This document shows, piece by piece, positions 1 through 19,200 of a DNA stretch of 64,000 nucleotides. The notes below the pieces were generated by a model. It saw only the letters and a list, made by a program, of their open reading frames with translations. It did not search any database and had not been told where the DNA came from. The stretch comes from Trichinella spiralis (Eukaryota > Nematoda > Enoplea > Trichinellida > Trichinellidae), in assembly GCA_000181795.3 (NCBI GenBank), contig CM012955.1, forward strand, positions 7,794,693-7,858,692. The letters are read 5' to 3'. Numbering within the stretch: the first letter of the stretch is position 1; each line of letters opens with the position of its first letter. Position numbers and translations under genes: made by a program.

Positions 1-1005
1 TTACTGCAGTACTATTTAAATGCATTAAAAAACAACTAAATAAATAAATAAATATATATATATGTATGTACATATGTGCTTGTTGTGTGTATTATTAGGG
101 AAAATTTGACAAATCAAAATTAAACATCAGCAGCACCACTACCAAAAACAGTGATAATACTATCATTATTATTCGAAATGAAAACTTAAATTAAATGTTG
201 TGCACGAATTAAAATTAACAAAAAGAAAATTAATTTATATTAAAATTTTTTACACACATATTACAGTCAAGTAATTAATAATTCAGCCTATATTGCAGTA
301 ACTGATTTTGAAATATTATCATATTATGAAAAAAATTGCATTACAATAAATAATATGTAAAAGAATTGCTATTTTTACATTTACATTTTATTTTTAAAAA
401 ATATCAAAAATAAAAAAATTCCTCGGTATATCAAACGAGAGTAACATGCTGAAATGCAAATCACATTTGGAATTGACTAGGATGGTTTATTATGAAAGCT
501 ATGCGGATGATAAGTAATAGGCTGAATGGAGTTGAATGACAGAGCAATTGTGAGATTGGAAAATACGCTTCACAATGTAGTGAAAAACTTTCTTTCAAAA
601 CTTGCCTATTCTTCTTGATGATAATATGAATAATAATATTTTCTCAAAATTGTGTGAAAAAATTGATTGAAAAAAAATTAAATAATAATAACATTTTAAG
701 CAAGAAAAAAAAATAAAAATTATTAAATATTTTCTTCACATGTCCAACGAGAAATGATTTATACCAAAATACTAGGTGTGGTCTGTCAGGCGTAAACAAT
801 AAAACAACATCAATGACGCTATAAGACGTGACGTGTGTGTGTGTGTGTGTTAAAATGAAAATATTGAGAAAACGATTATTGATTAGTTTGTGATTATTTT
901 TCATTGATGCATTCATTGAAATTCAAATGATATTGATTTATTTAATTGTTGAATATTAAAATTTAATGAATTAAAAAAAGAAAAAAAAATAAAAAAACCA
1001 ATTAC
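1..1005 (-). other. Intron and left-edge sequence, no coding signal
   Basis: This stretch lies downstream of the splice donor at 1005 of the minus-strand gene that begins at 1464. It therefore looks like the first part of a long intron that leaves the window. It is very AT-rich with A and T runs and holds a (GT)n microsatellite at 833-850. Open frames here are short and end in low-complexity residues. I see no conserved exon. Confidence 0.5.
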
Positions 1006-1464
1006 CTTGATCTGTTCTGGCATGTTAAATGATGATGAAGTGACAATTAGAGGATCGTCCACTTCAATGCCAGAAGTGTATTGTCCATTTTCGGTAGCAG
1101 ATAGAGTGCTTGAAGTTAAAGGACTATCCGGTGTTTCAGTTTTGATGCCACTTTTCAGTTGAAAATCATTTTTTGGCACCGAATGAAAAAAATTATCCAA
1201 ATGACCAACAGTTTGAAAATTGAGATGTTCCTCTGATTGATAAGGGATATCTAGTTCAATAACTGATGATGTAGAACAGCTCAGATCCATAATGTCGACA
1301 AAATCCTCAGTGGACATTTTTCTTTTCTTGTGCACCGTTGGTTTTCTCCGCTCTGATGATGATGATGACGATGACGATGATGATGATGCTGAAGCTGATA
1401 CTAATGCTAATGCTGATGCTGATGCCGATGCCTGTTTCACTTCCGAGTTTGATATTACTTTCAT
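1006..1464 (-). CDS. N-terminal exon of an unrecognised acidic, serine-rich regulator-like protein (partial)
   Basis: The frame runs from an ATG at 1464 (MKVISNSEVK) to a clean donor, AAG|GTAATTG, at 1005/1006, so only the first coding exon (153 codons, phase 0) is in the window. The product has an Ala/Ser-repeat stretch, a run of about 12 serines written as TCA/TCG codons, a basic patch (ERRKPTVHKKRK), then an acidic region with DFVDIMDLSCS and a KTETPDSPLTSS motif. That mix resembles the activation domain of a transcription factor. The xKTExxxSP pattern recalls CREB3/ATF6-type bZIP proteins, but no DNA-binding domain is visible, so the family is not assigned. An alternative start is the methionine of MSTEDFVDIM (about 1316). 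The gene continues beyond the left edge. Confidence 0.5.
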
Positions 1465-4400
1465 CAGTTCAGTGAACAATCGGCTCGGCCAGAAAACTTG
1501 ATTTGCATAAAGCACTCCGAGCGTTATCGAAATTAATGTCAGTGACGAAATCAGTGTTCATTAGCTGCAGTAGAAATTGTTCGTAGTCGCTGTTAATATC
1601 TTTCTTAAGAACTTTCAAAAAAAGAGCCCAATCCATCCATCTATCTATCTGTCAATGCATCCATCTATCTTTGTCCATCTGCTCGACAACAAAACAATTT
1701 CACAAAAACAACAACAACAACAACAAACAAACAAACAAACAAAAACAGCAACAAACAACAACGACGACGAGAACTTCTTTTTCGCTTATTACAAGCTTTC
1801 TATACAACACTTTATACCTTGAAATTGTTGAATTAATTCGAACGTGAATTCCGTTGAAAATATTGTACAAGACAATCTAGATGAACTATGCTCAGCCTAG
1901 CACTCCCTCGTAGGCGAATGAAGAAAAATTAGCCGCCTACACGCCAAACCGGTTCTTTAAGCAAAGCGTTGCTTAAACTGACGGCAGATGGCGCTGCAAG
2001 GCGAAAAATAAAACTCTACTTCTTCCATTATTATTATTATTATTATTACTACTACTACTACTACTATGCATAATTTTTCTTCTTCGCTTCAATTAAGCAC
2101 AATTAGAAGGAAATGATTTTCAAATCAGGCGCCGCCAGTATTGTCAGTTCAGAAACTGAACATAATTCAACTAAAGCATTATCCGAACCAGTTCCACAAC
2201 TACATTCATCCGCTTTGCACTGCAAAAAGCTTTTACAAGCGTTGGATAATTCAAATTTTTTCATGCTAATTTTGTATATTGCAAATTATATACATACAAA
2301 AATACTAATTGACAGTAATGAATAAAAAAATTGTTTCCTATACATATATATATATATTGATATTTGAAAAACCCTTTTTTTATTTTTCCATACTATGATT
2401 TTACCATTTACTGTAAATTTTGATTGTTAAGTGCACATATTAAACATAAACAATTCAATGCTCTATGCAAATATGCGTAAATTTCATTCATTCATCATTA
2501 AACAGTCGATCAAATCAAATCAAGCGGATTCAATTAAAATTTTCATCTAATAATTATCTTTTTGAATAAAACCAAGAATTATATTAATCCATACCGATTA
2601 TTTATTTATTCATTCAAATTGAACAATTTAATATGGAACCAAATGAAGCGAAAATAAATTTATACTAATTTCAAAAATACAGTTGCCTTGTTTTTTCCAA
2701 AATGCTCAATTCTCATATTCTATAATACATGCTGTCATCATATCTTGTAAATATTTTTCACATTATCGAACTGTAATGGCAATAGAATATTTCGGTTTTT
2801 GTTTTTTTATTCTACTCATATTTTTTTATTTTGTATCAAATAAGCAAAATGAACATAGAGTGCTTTTTTCATTTTGTTTCGCCTTTCTCTTAATAATATA
2901 TTCATTTTTCTATGCTACGCAATAGAAACATGGAAGAAACAGCATCAAACATTCACTAGTCATTATTTCAAAATGCACATGTGCAATAAAATATTAGCAT
3001 CGTTATTTACTGGTGCAAGACATTCAGTTAATTCCCATAAAATGCGTTCACTTTAATCGCTTTCAGGACATATGGAAGTGGAATTTTTGAACGTTAAATG
3101 AAAAACGCCCAACTCTCGAACAGGATGCCGCCTGTCAAATCCGAGCAAGCATGAAAGCTTTTCCAACTTCAACAGATGGCCAAGTGAAGCATCGGTGGAA
3201 AACACACCCAAAAATTTTCAAATTTTTCAACGGCATTTTGACATTGAGTAACGAACTGACGCTTGTCACAAGCTGAATACTGAAAGATGCCGTTGGCACC
3301 GACCTGCTTTGTATATTGTTGGACTCAACTCCTTTCAGCTTCAGTTAGCATTTTCAGTTATTTATAACTTTCACTCTTTCTCAATGAATAACTTGCAAAT
3401 GTTTAATTCGGTAATGCAATACTTACTTTGCAACATTTCATTTTCATCTTCGGACAGCTGTCATTTCCAACTTTCTTGATAATTAGAAACGTACAGACGA
3501 CATTCATTTCAAATACTGAGAACTTTCACAATAAGAAAATTGCCATTCATACACTGCGTGCACAAATTTTCCCCTTATTACTTTCTCGATCATGTTTCTC
3601 ATGATTTATTCCATCTGTTTATTCTTCATGCAAATTTATATAAATCGCACACGTTAGTTAATTTAAAATTTGCATTTCTTTTACGTCATTTTTAAATAAA
3701 TTTATCACACAATTGTTATTATAAAATAAGCAAACTTATTCAGCTACTCTATAAACTACATTGATTTGTCAATTATAAAATTTTATTCTATAAATCAACA
3801 ATTACTGCTATTTATAAATGCATTTTGAAAATCAAAATATGATCATATCTTGACAATGATCATATGTGCTACGAAAATGAAGAAATAATATTTAAATGTT
3901 TCTTTTTTAAAGTTTTCTTTTTTTAATTGAAAATATTAAATGAAGATTTCATTTGTTATTTGTAAAATTCTTCATTAAATAAAAAAATAACAAAATTGTT
4001 GAATAAATTTTTTCAATTGTTAATTTTACTTTGTCAAAGTGATTTTTTGAATAATCATGCTTGAATCACTTACCATGATTTCAAAATTTTTCAAAAAAAA
4101 ATTTTTTTCCATTTACATAACTATGAATAGTAAAAATTAATAACAACTTAACGATTTTTTCTGTTTAAAAAACATCAATAACATATGAAAGAATTCTTCT
4201 CTAAACTTGGTGAAAAAAGAAAACTAACTTACAGTACTATTTGATAAGCAAGTTTGAGATGCATGTATAATGTGTATGCGAACATGAAATTCATTTTCAA
4301 AATTTTATTTTGCAATTCACCCACGTGAAAATAGTATTTTAATGTCATTATGCTAATAAGTTTAATTCAAATTTAAGTTTTAATATTTGCATAGACATTT

Positions 4401-5901
4401 TTAAATTACAATGACTAACAAACAACTTGCTCTAGAATTTACGACACTGAGCACAAAAATAACTTTTGCATTTTCAAAAAGCATATTTTATCACATTTTA
4501 GGAAAATTTACTTGCTTATTCTACAAATTTGTTCCAGCAATTAAGTCACATCATTGTATATAAGCATTACATTAAGCTAAATGTATACTTATTGACTGAT
4601 TAGTATATGGCGGAGAAATTCATATGAAGTTTTTTCAACCAATTTGAACACTTCAACTTTTGAAACTGATTCTGACATTTATTTTGCTGTTATGTAGTTG
4701 CAACTTAAAAACGTTCGGCAAAATATGCACCGCGATTAAAATAAAAATAATCTTGTGTTTTTGAAACATGAGCAAGTTGCAACCTGAGATTGTGCCATCA
4801 AGAATGCACAAAGTAGAATTTGAACAATTTGTATAAAAATAAGCACTATCACTGTACATTTATACATTATACAACTGAAAAGATTTGATTAGTAGCATAA
4901 ACTTACTGTTCGACTTAGATGGTAAAATGTATTGATTACTAGCAAGAGAACATATATTAACAAATGTGTTTGTTTTGCAGATAGCTACCGCAATTATACG
5001 GCTCGCAACTGTCATGTATTTCTACCGTATTTTAAATATTCTTTCAACTGACAAAAATTCTCTTCTTTTTTAATGACAGCTTTACATTATATTGATAGAT
5101 TAGGCTGTCAGAAATAAAGAGGGAGAGAGAGAAAGCATATTTCCATCTAATCTGTTACTACCAGATAATATTTAATGGTGGATAAAGTAACATCGTTAGC
5201 GGTCGGGTATGTTTGCTTGAACGCGACAGGTACTGCCTGGCTCTGGGTGTGGTTGAGCACAAAACAGCCATTTTGTTTTGCTTGCTTTTTCTCTTTGCTT
5301 TGTGGAAAATGGTCGTGCCAGTACGTCGCTGCTATCGTTGACATCGGTGGGTTCTGTGACTGTTTGCCAGAGGCTGAGCCTGAGGCCAATAATCAAATAT
5401 TGATTTTCCGTCATGCCTGCTGTCGTCTGTTTTCCATGACTCGACTCTGTTGTTTAACCGGCAGACTCAGGGGGTAAGAGAAAGAGTGACAGCGAAAGAA
5501 AAAGAGTTAGTCAGTCACTGAGTGATCAAGAAAAAGAGTAAGTACTAGTGAGTGAACAAAGAGGAGAGCAAAATAGTAAACGCAAATTAGCAGACGATAG
5601 GAATCCAAGACGTATCACAACAATTGTTTCAACACTAATGAATAGATACACTTATATGCTGATTGCAAGTTGAAATAAAATTTTGCTCCTTACTTCAGTA
5701 TCTGATGCATATTATTAGAAGCCAACCGAGCGAAGTTTCAATGGGATAATGGTCACAACAACAACAACGACAACAATAACAGCCGCTCTTTTACCCGTAG
5801 CAGCTCGTTGGTGGCGCTGCTAATAGCGTAGGCGGTGGCGATTAGCAATTTCAGCTCACATCTGCAGCAGTTAGTAGAACTGCCAATTTCGGTTGGCAGT
5901 C
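1465..5901. promoter_or_regulatory. 4.4 kb head-to-head intergenic region between the minus-strand gene and AP-2
   Basis: The flanking genes are divergent, so both promoters should lie here. Next to the left gene, about 1500-2000 is less AT-rich and contains a perfect 9-bp inverted repeat (1956-1977) and CAGATGGCGCTGC at 1985-1997. Next to AP-2, about 5170-5880 is also less AT-rich, with a purine-rich GAGA-like tract near 5120-5140 and 5470-5580 and TTGGTGGCGCTGC at 5808-5820. A block at 3060-3340 has near-average GC but no open frame. The rest is AT-rich. Simple repeats occur at 1706-1745 (CAA/AAAC), 2027-2047 (ATT) and 2048-2066 (ACT). The short open frames at 2113-2325 and 5175-5477 have no splice or homology support. 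Confidence 0.45.
1956..1977. repeat. Perfect 9-bp inverted repeat with a 4-nt spacer
   Basis: TTTAAGCAA (1956-1964) is followed by AGCG and then the exact reverse complement TTGCTTAAA (1969-1977). It lies about 0.5 kb upstream of the minus-strand start at 1464, next to a CAGATGGCGCTGC motif. A dyad of this size in a promoter is typical of a dimeric factor site, though it could be chance in AT-rich DNA. Confidence 0.5.
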
Positions 5902-11503
<5,602 letters not shown>

Positions 11504-13230
11504 ATCATGATTGAAAGTATGCAATATTAACACATTTTCGACTTTTACAAATCCTAACGTTAAACAAATGTAAACTTACTGCATATGTTACTAAAGTTTG
11601 CCTTCTATCTTTTTTGTGGTTCTTGGGAAATCTGGTCTAAGCTATGCCAATGTGTATAACCATCTAGTTTCCAATCTAAAGGTGTAATGTGGCAGGTGGC
11701 TTTGCTTCCGTGAAATTAGAAAATTATCATTTGAACCTTTTTTTGCATTGTAAATAATGATATCATATTATTATATTATATTATATTATATTATATAATA
11801 TAATATTATATTATATTATATTATATTATATTATATTATATTATATTATATTATATTATATTATATTATTATTATATTATGCATGCTTTACTTCGAATTT
11901 TCCATTGTTAATTTTGCTTGTGTCATTTTATCAAAGAGTGGCTGGCAACAGTGTAGCTGTTTGTAAAACTTTTGCATTTACATTCTAAAGTTCGTTTTTT
12001 TCAAAAATAAATAATTTTTAACGCTAATATTGAAAAGAAAAACACTTTTAACCCAACGTAATATCAAAAACAACGTTTAACTTCTAAATCCAAACAAAAT
12101 TGCGTTAATTTTTTGTTAAAAATTATTCCATATATTTATAAAAAGAATTGTTTGTTATAAATTTTGTGCAATGAAAAAAAATTTTAATATCTTCAAGAGA
12201 AATGAACTCTGTTGATTTGTTTCTGACGATTAAAAAGTTTAAGAAGCAGAAATCATTTTCCTTCGCGCTAAGTAAATTCATCTTAACAGGAAAGTTAACC
12301 AAGTAAAACAAAAAGTGATAAAGAAAGCAGTAAAAACTTACTTAATATTGTGGAATGCTTTTCGTTAAAATCAAGCTAAAAAAGGATACAATTTCAAATA
12401 CAAAGTGCTTCACAAAGCAAATATAACTTGCAAAAAATAATAAGGAAATAAATGTATCTGATTTATTTCAGAAAGTTATCACCATCACACAGCCCTTTTA
12501 ATCGCACAATGTTGTTTTTCAACAAAAAGGCTTTTCAAATGCACATGAATGAAACATTTTTTTCATAAATAATTTAAATATTCATTCTATTTTAAATAGC
12601 CCTTGAAATTCATTTCCTCAATGCTAACAGATTACAGACAAAAACTCCCTGTGCAATTGCAAAAAAAGGCATGCTTGAGAAAAATGTAACACAAAAAATT
12701 AAACATGCAATAACTACTCATTTGTTCGCCTTGATCTTCACAGTACATTGTTATTCGATTCTCGGAAAAGAATTTCCATTTTCTCGAAATAAACTCAACT
12801 CTGCACTTGAAACCAAAAACATTCAGCAAACCAATTAAAAGAGATCAAACTCAAAACTGAAAGTGCTACTATGCGTGATGTTCAACACAGTATTTATAAA
12901 CAATTAAGTGCATTAACAAAATATGATAAAATATGGAAGATATACAGAACAAATATATATACCTATATGCAAAGACCGGGTGTATTATACATATATGCAA
13001 AAAATCCACACATCTCAGAAATAAATAATATATAATTAAAAGGGCAAACGTGCAAACACACACAGACACGAACACATAAATACACACTCACGTGCATTTG
13101 TATATGTATATGTATATATATATATGCGTAAACGTGCTAAATTACGTAAACTGAAAATCATAATCATAATCATATAATGATAACAGTTCTCTGCTATGGT
13201 AGTTATTTTCAATAATCTGCGATGAAACTG
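11504..13230. other. Tail-to-tail intergenic region between AP-2 and Acinus
   Basis: Both flanking genes end here, so this DNA holds two 3' untranslated regions. It is AT-rich. The one notable element is the long TTATA-unit satellite at 11766-11880. A tract of alternating purine-pyrimidine TA/CA steps lies near 13040-13125. The remaining open frames are short and AT-driven. I see no RNA gene. Confidence 0.6.
11766..11880. repeat. Pentanucleotide satellite (TTATA)n with a strand switch
   Basis: About 115 bp of nearly perfect 5-bp units. Around 11795-11806 the tract briefly changes to the complementary unit (ATAAT) and back, creating local inverted symmetry. Shorter arrays of the same unit occur at about 18808-18843 and, in the opposite orientation, at about 32921-32968. 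Confidence 0.9.
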
Positions 13231-16200
13231 TTAGCGTTCGCGTGATCCACAATTCCGAGAATCATGTCGTTTAAATCGTGATTCATGTTCATCAAAACGC
13301 CGATCACGATGATTATCATGAGTGGATCGACGAAGTACCACATCATTTTTCTTTGCTCTTTCCAACTGGGAATTTCCTTCACGTGAATCGTCTCGCTTGT
13401 TCGATCTTTTCACTCGATCGCTGCCCTTCTTTTTGCTCGGATGATGCTTTCGATTACCGTTCTTTTTACTGTTAGCGGAAGTTACTGAGGACGAGGCCCA
13501 TGATACAGACACAACAGATGAAGATGAAGGTCTCGACGAGGATGATGACGACGACGTTGCCGATGATGACAATGACGATGAATAGGTATGAGAGGTAGGA
13601 GAAGAGGAATTAGTAAATGGAGATGAAGTAGAGAACGCCTTCCTACTAGAACGCTGATGACGACCACCCCCAGTTTCTGAAGCACCAACACCATCAGCAG
13701 CACGACGTTTACAAGCATCTCCGGCAGAGCTGGATCGGCTGCCTCCGCTGGACCAACGTCGCTTAAGAACAGTGTTCTCAGAACGAAAACTCTTCTCAGC
13801 AGCACCTTCGGCAACTGCTGATTTCGTCAGTGTCAACCTTTCGGCATTTTTCTGAGATTCTGTCTTTGTATCCTCAGATAAATGACACTCCTCTTCGTAT
13901 CGGAATTCTTCTTCCATTGTCGGAGATTGTAAAGTCGGACGACGTCGCCAATTCTCTATCTTAAAAGAAACAAGCAAATCAAAAAACCGAACCCACTACT
14001 CTACTACTACTACTACTACCACTGTATATCATCATTTGTTATTAAAATTTTTTACTTACTTCATAACCTGGTGAACGCTCAGAAGAAAACCCCTTAACAA
14101 GAAAAGAAAAATTAATAAACAAATAAAGTATATTGTAATTTTTCAACTTTCCAATATTCAATGCTTACACCCTGTCGACGACTCGCTATATCTGACATTG
14201 CAATTCGCATTAGCATGGTAGTGTTACTCATCTCGTTTCCTTCATTTCTTATCTCTGACTGCTCACCTACCACCATCGACAACTCTTCTTCTCGTGACAC
14301 TACTTTATTAGCTACTTTGGTCGCTTTCTTCAAATCTTCTTCCATTGCTTTTAGCCTGAATTGTCTGCGTTTTTTTCGTTCGTTAATGCGCATTTCCGCC
14401 TAATTAAAACAAAAAATAAAAACAACCGGCCTTATAATTAGAACAAAATAAAAATAATAAATAAGCATTTTATTCAATTCTGAAAAAGAAATTTCAATTT
14501 ACTTGTTCGCCGGTCAACGGTAAGTAATACAGCGACGGTTTTGTTTTGGTACGTTGAAAAAGTTGCGCCAATTTCTGAGCAGCAACCACTAAAAATGCAA
14601 AATAATTTTCTTTCTTTCCAGAATACAAATGCTTATTATCTCTATCTATCGCATTACTTTCACCTACTACTTTCCTAATTGATACAAGTTTTAAAAAATT
14701 AAAATCATAACTAAACATTATAATAAAATTTTCTTCAATAATAATAATTAATTGTATAAGAAATAATTTACATCGAGATAATATATTCAAGATTCAGAGG
14801 AATTCAGAAGAAGATATCAAAATCATGTCCAAATTGATTTTGATCATCAAATTTTACATTAAAAAAGAAGAATGCATTACAATAATTAAGTGCTGCTACT
14901 AAATTTAACAACACTCGTTAAATGTCATAAATTTTTATTACTAACAAGAATAAGATTAAAAAAATTACGTACATTTCGATGTCACTTTTTTTCCACTCGC
15001 GTCAGGCTAAATAAATAAAAATTGTGTTTTTATTGGATGCAAACACCATAGAACAATAGAACAAAAATTCAACTAAACAATATTATAAACTTTTTCACTT
15101 ATAAAACAATTCAAAATAAAAATATGACATATTTTATGACTGTATGACATAAACTGATTCACTTATATTGTTTTAAAAATAATTTATCTTTCAAATGCGT
15201 GATTAGACTGACTGCTATCAACAGCAAAGAGTATTAAACTCAACTCACTTCACCAACAACAACTGGAACTGCAGAAACCAATACTTCTTCTGTAGCTAAA
15301 AATTAAATTATCATGTATTAAATTTATATACCAAAAAAAATTAATAACTAAAACTAAACTGAAAAATATTCCTTACAAACAAAAATCTCAAAAATCAAAA
15401 ATGTTCCATTCTCCATTAAAAATCACATCAGTATAAGAGAAAAGTATTGCTTACCCTCGTCTGATTCCACAGTTGCTAACAAGGATTCCAACTAAAATAA
15501 ATACATAAAGCGCATTTTAATAGTGAAAACAGTCAAAAATTATAAGTTTAATTTTCTATTGTTATCCACAATAATAAAGGAATTTTAATAATACACAAAA
15601 TGATATGACAATTACATCGGAAAGCATATTCTAATTGCTAAAATTTTTACATCGATCCCCAGTCAAAGAATAATAAGACCGTCCAAACTGAAAAAATAAT
15701 AAAAACAAAACCTCTTCTGTTGTAGAAAAGTCCACGTGCAAAGTTTTTGGATTAGAAGCAGGCCAGCGTACATTGTGCAAAGCATCTCGAGCTTTGACAG
15801 CACTTTCAATATCATCATACTATAAAACAAATAAAAAGCGTATGAGCAATATCGTTCCAATAATAATATAATATCCATATCCATTATAAATGCTTTAAAT
15901 ACGAAAGTAAATTAAAAGAAAAACAATTTCACCTTGACAAGGCAAGACGATTTAATGTTGTTTATCCAAAAATTCTTCTTGGAATAAGAGCCAAAAGAGC
16001 CAAGAATATTGTGCAATGCTGGAATAGCATACGGCCGTGTCAAACAACGCACGTAAATGACAGGACTGCATTCACGACGAGCCGGCGAAACATTCCGTCG
16101 TTCATTTATAGCAGAAATCAAATCAGCGTCCCCTGAAAAAAAAGCATACAAACAAGATCTTAAATACAGCGATGCATTTAAGTATTATTGAAATAATTTT

Positions 16201-19200
16201 ACATGAAGAATTTATTGGAATCTTATTTGCAGATTCATCTTGGTTCACATCTTGATTTCGAACAACTTCACTTTTCATTTCTTTATCTTTTTGGACAATA
16301 TTCTTCAAAATAAAAAACGATGTAATGTAAAAATAAAAGTCTATTAATGAAATATCATCATACAGTAAGAGGTTCGCCATCAGGCAAATGACAAATACTT
16401 GATTTACGCTGTCGTTCTTCTGCACAGGAAACAGGGTCTGCAATGCATTCTGATACCTCTTTTCTTTTTCTAAATTTAATGTCCAATTTTATATATTATA
16501 ATTAAAAAAAATTAAAATAGTAAATATAAACATTAAGTAAAAATAAAATGCAAAACTAATACAGTAAAACTACGATTATCCGTTACTCGATTATCTGAAC
16601 ACTTTTGGGTCTGCCAACCTGCATTTCACTAATACTGTAACATTCTGTTGTTGCCTAATTTTTATGTCCGGCATGTCTACTACTATAAAGAGAAAGGTTT
16701 TGAGTTTAGAGCAAAAGCTAGAAGTGTGTAGACTAGTGGAGAACAGCGAGTCGCTCAGGAAAATCACTGAGAGTTTTGGTGTGTCCACATTTTCAGACAT
16801 CTATCGCAGTCGAGGTCAGCTAACTGACTTTGTGTCGCACATGGATACTTCGAGAAGAAGCTATCTTCGTTAAAACAGAAACTTATTGCTGATTATATAG
16901 AATATGACACAAAATAAACCTGGTGCTTTCTGAATGTAGCGCTGAAAAATACAATCGACCGTGTTAATAAACGTTCGTGCAATATAAGCGAGTAAAGGGC
17001 AAATAACGTCGCATAAGAAACAGAATGTCTACTCTTCCGCGTCTAATTGAGAATAACAGCCATAAACGCTTGAATTACGTATATACATTTTGAAAAGCTG
17101 AAAACGTCTAATTATCCGAAAATTCGATTATCCGAAGGATCCCCAAAAACCGAGTGTTCGGACAATCGGAGTTCCACTGTATATTTTTTGAAGCATTAGA
17201 GACTGACAACAAATGAATAAACAATCAAAATTAACTGGAAAAATGATGTGCTTCAAATAAACTGCTTATGATTTGATTAAATGAAAGAAAAATATTTTGA
17301 ATTTCATATTTGATGAGAAACGAAGAGATAAATGTGCTTACCGATTGTTGACAGGTGGCAATTCAGATTCAAGATATTGTGAGGATAGTTCTGTGTTGTC
17401 AGAATCGGTCAATTTGGACGATTTCTTCTCTTTAATTTCCTTAGCACCAGCGCCAGCGGTGACGTGGCTGTGGTCGTCGTCAAAACTGTCGTCACCATAG
17501 TCGAGCACTTCATCTTCAACACTTATTGCAAACGCGCTTACGGATATGCGCTTTGTTGGTGGGCTGGTGGTCGGTCTTGAACTGCTCTCAATAACTGCAG
17601 GTGATAAACAAGCTTTCTTGTCAACTGATGATGGCAGTTCCGCAAATGAAATTGCCTGCAAATTTTCCACGCTTGTATGTTTGCCTGAACTGTCGTCATC
17701 CTTGGTGGATGTTTCAAGACGTTTCACTCGATTCACGACGTCTTCAGCAATCGCGTCGTTAGCAATAATATTTGTTTGCTCACGTTCATCTCTTCCAGTA
17801 GTATCCTTTGACAGTGATAATCGATTTGCTTGATCCACTTCAACTGAAACATTTTCAGTCAATTTCTCAGCAGCAGCAGGCAAGTTGACATCACTGTCAG
17901 ACAAAATTTCTGTGCAAATCGAATTATCTTCCGTATGTTTCCGTTCGCGTTCTTCAGAAAAACTTTCCAATGAAAAATGCTGCTCTTTTCTGGCTTCATC
18001 AACAAAACTCCTATTCTCAAACTGATCGTCGACACCTTTCTTCCCTTCTACAACAAATACATCCTCATCTTGGTCTTTTTCACAGCTTTGCAAGTGCCGC
18101 TTGCTGTCCGGTGCCTTTTTCTCTTCACTAGATGTTACTAACTGGTTCAAATTTTCCAATCCTAGCATCTGCTTCTCAGCAGCTTCACCAACGACGACAC
18201 CGGTCTCCTGACCGGAACAATCAACAGCAGTCGACGTCAGTGCAGATTTTCTCGTGCGCAACACGCGCGTCAATTTCACCGATTCTACATCGGCCGATGT
18301 TTCCTCCTTCTGCTGTATCTTGCCACGACGACCGCGAGCGGCAGCAGTCATCGACACATCCGATTTTCCTTCATACTCTACAACTGCTTTCGATTCTTCA
18401 GAAGCCATCTCTGATGACGATGCTGCACGCGCTAAATCTAAAATGTACAATAATCCTTACATAAATAAGAAAAAAAATGCAACAACCACAACAACAACAA
18501 CAGCAGAGAACAAGCATGCTTGCCTAACTGTTTCCACATCATATAACAGACAAAACTGTTCAACTTTTTACGTCCCCTATGTAAACATGAAAACAAAAAC
18601 GTCTTTCCATTTCAATTAAACTAAAAACTTTATAAATTAAATCATAAAAGAATAAGCAAATCACGTCATTAACAGCAAATTCAATTCACATATTTCATTT
18701 ACATGCCACATTGCAGACGATACGTTAATAAAATACATACTTTACAATATTACAATTTAAAGAAAATTATTTTCACATAAAATAACATAACAAATAAAAG
18801 AAAAACATATATTATATTATATTATATTATATTATACTATATTGTCCATAACAATATTCTCATTCAGTGAAAAAGATTCAAAATCGGTTTAACCATAATT
18901 ATGAAATTTATAAACCTATAACTGTAATTTTATCATAATCATTATTACTTATCACTAAAAATTTGATAAGCATTATTTATTAAAAATCAATCAGCAGAAA
19001 AGTTGATGACACTTGACTGAAATAGAATACTATAAAATACTAACGTCACATTCACGTAAGTCGCTAACCGTGCCATTTGTAAACAAAACAAACTACTCTA
19101 ATTCACTTTAAATTTAAAAATACCTGCAGCTTTTCTAGCTTTCATTAGAGCAACCTTTTGCTCTTCAAGATATTTCGCAACTAGCTTACTGCCGCAGCTT

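Noticed and set aside
1292-1501. Plus-strand frame with a poly-Asp run and NANADADA repeats
   Set aside because: It is the antisense shadow of the poly-Ser/Ala coding tract of the minus-strand exon.
2113-2325. 70-codon frame with a plausible-looking amino acid mix
   Set aside because: No neighbouring splice partner or homology; the last third is AT-driven hydrophobic sequence.
5175-5477. 100-codon cysteine-rich plus-strand frame upstream of AP-2
   Set aside because: No homology, no splice or poly(A) support, and it lies in the GC-richer AP-2 5' flank. More likely promoter or 5' untranslated DNA.
13482-13814. Leucine/histidine-rich minus-strand frame
   Set aside because: It overlaps the last Acinus exon in another frame; the Acinus frame is supported by splice phase.
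16123-16443. 106-codon minus-strand frame across Acinus exons
   Set aside because: It is out of phase with the Acinus exon 16364-16469, whose correct frame follows from the flanking exons, and reads through introns.
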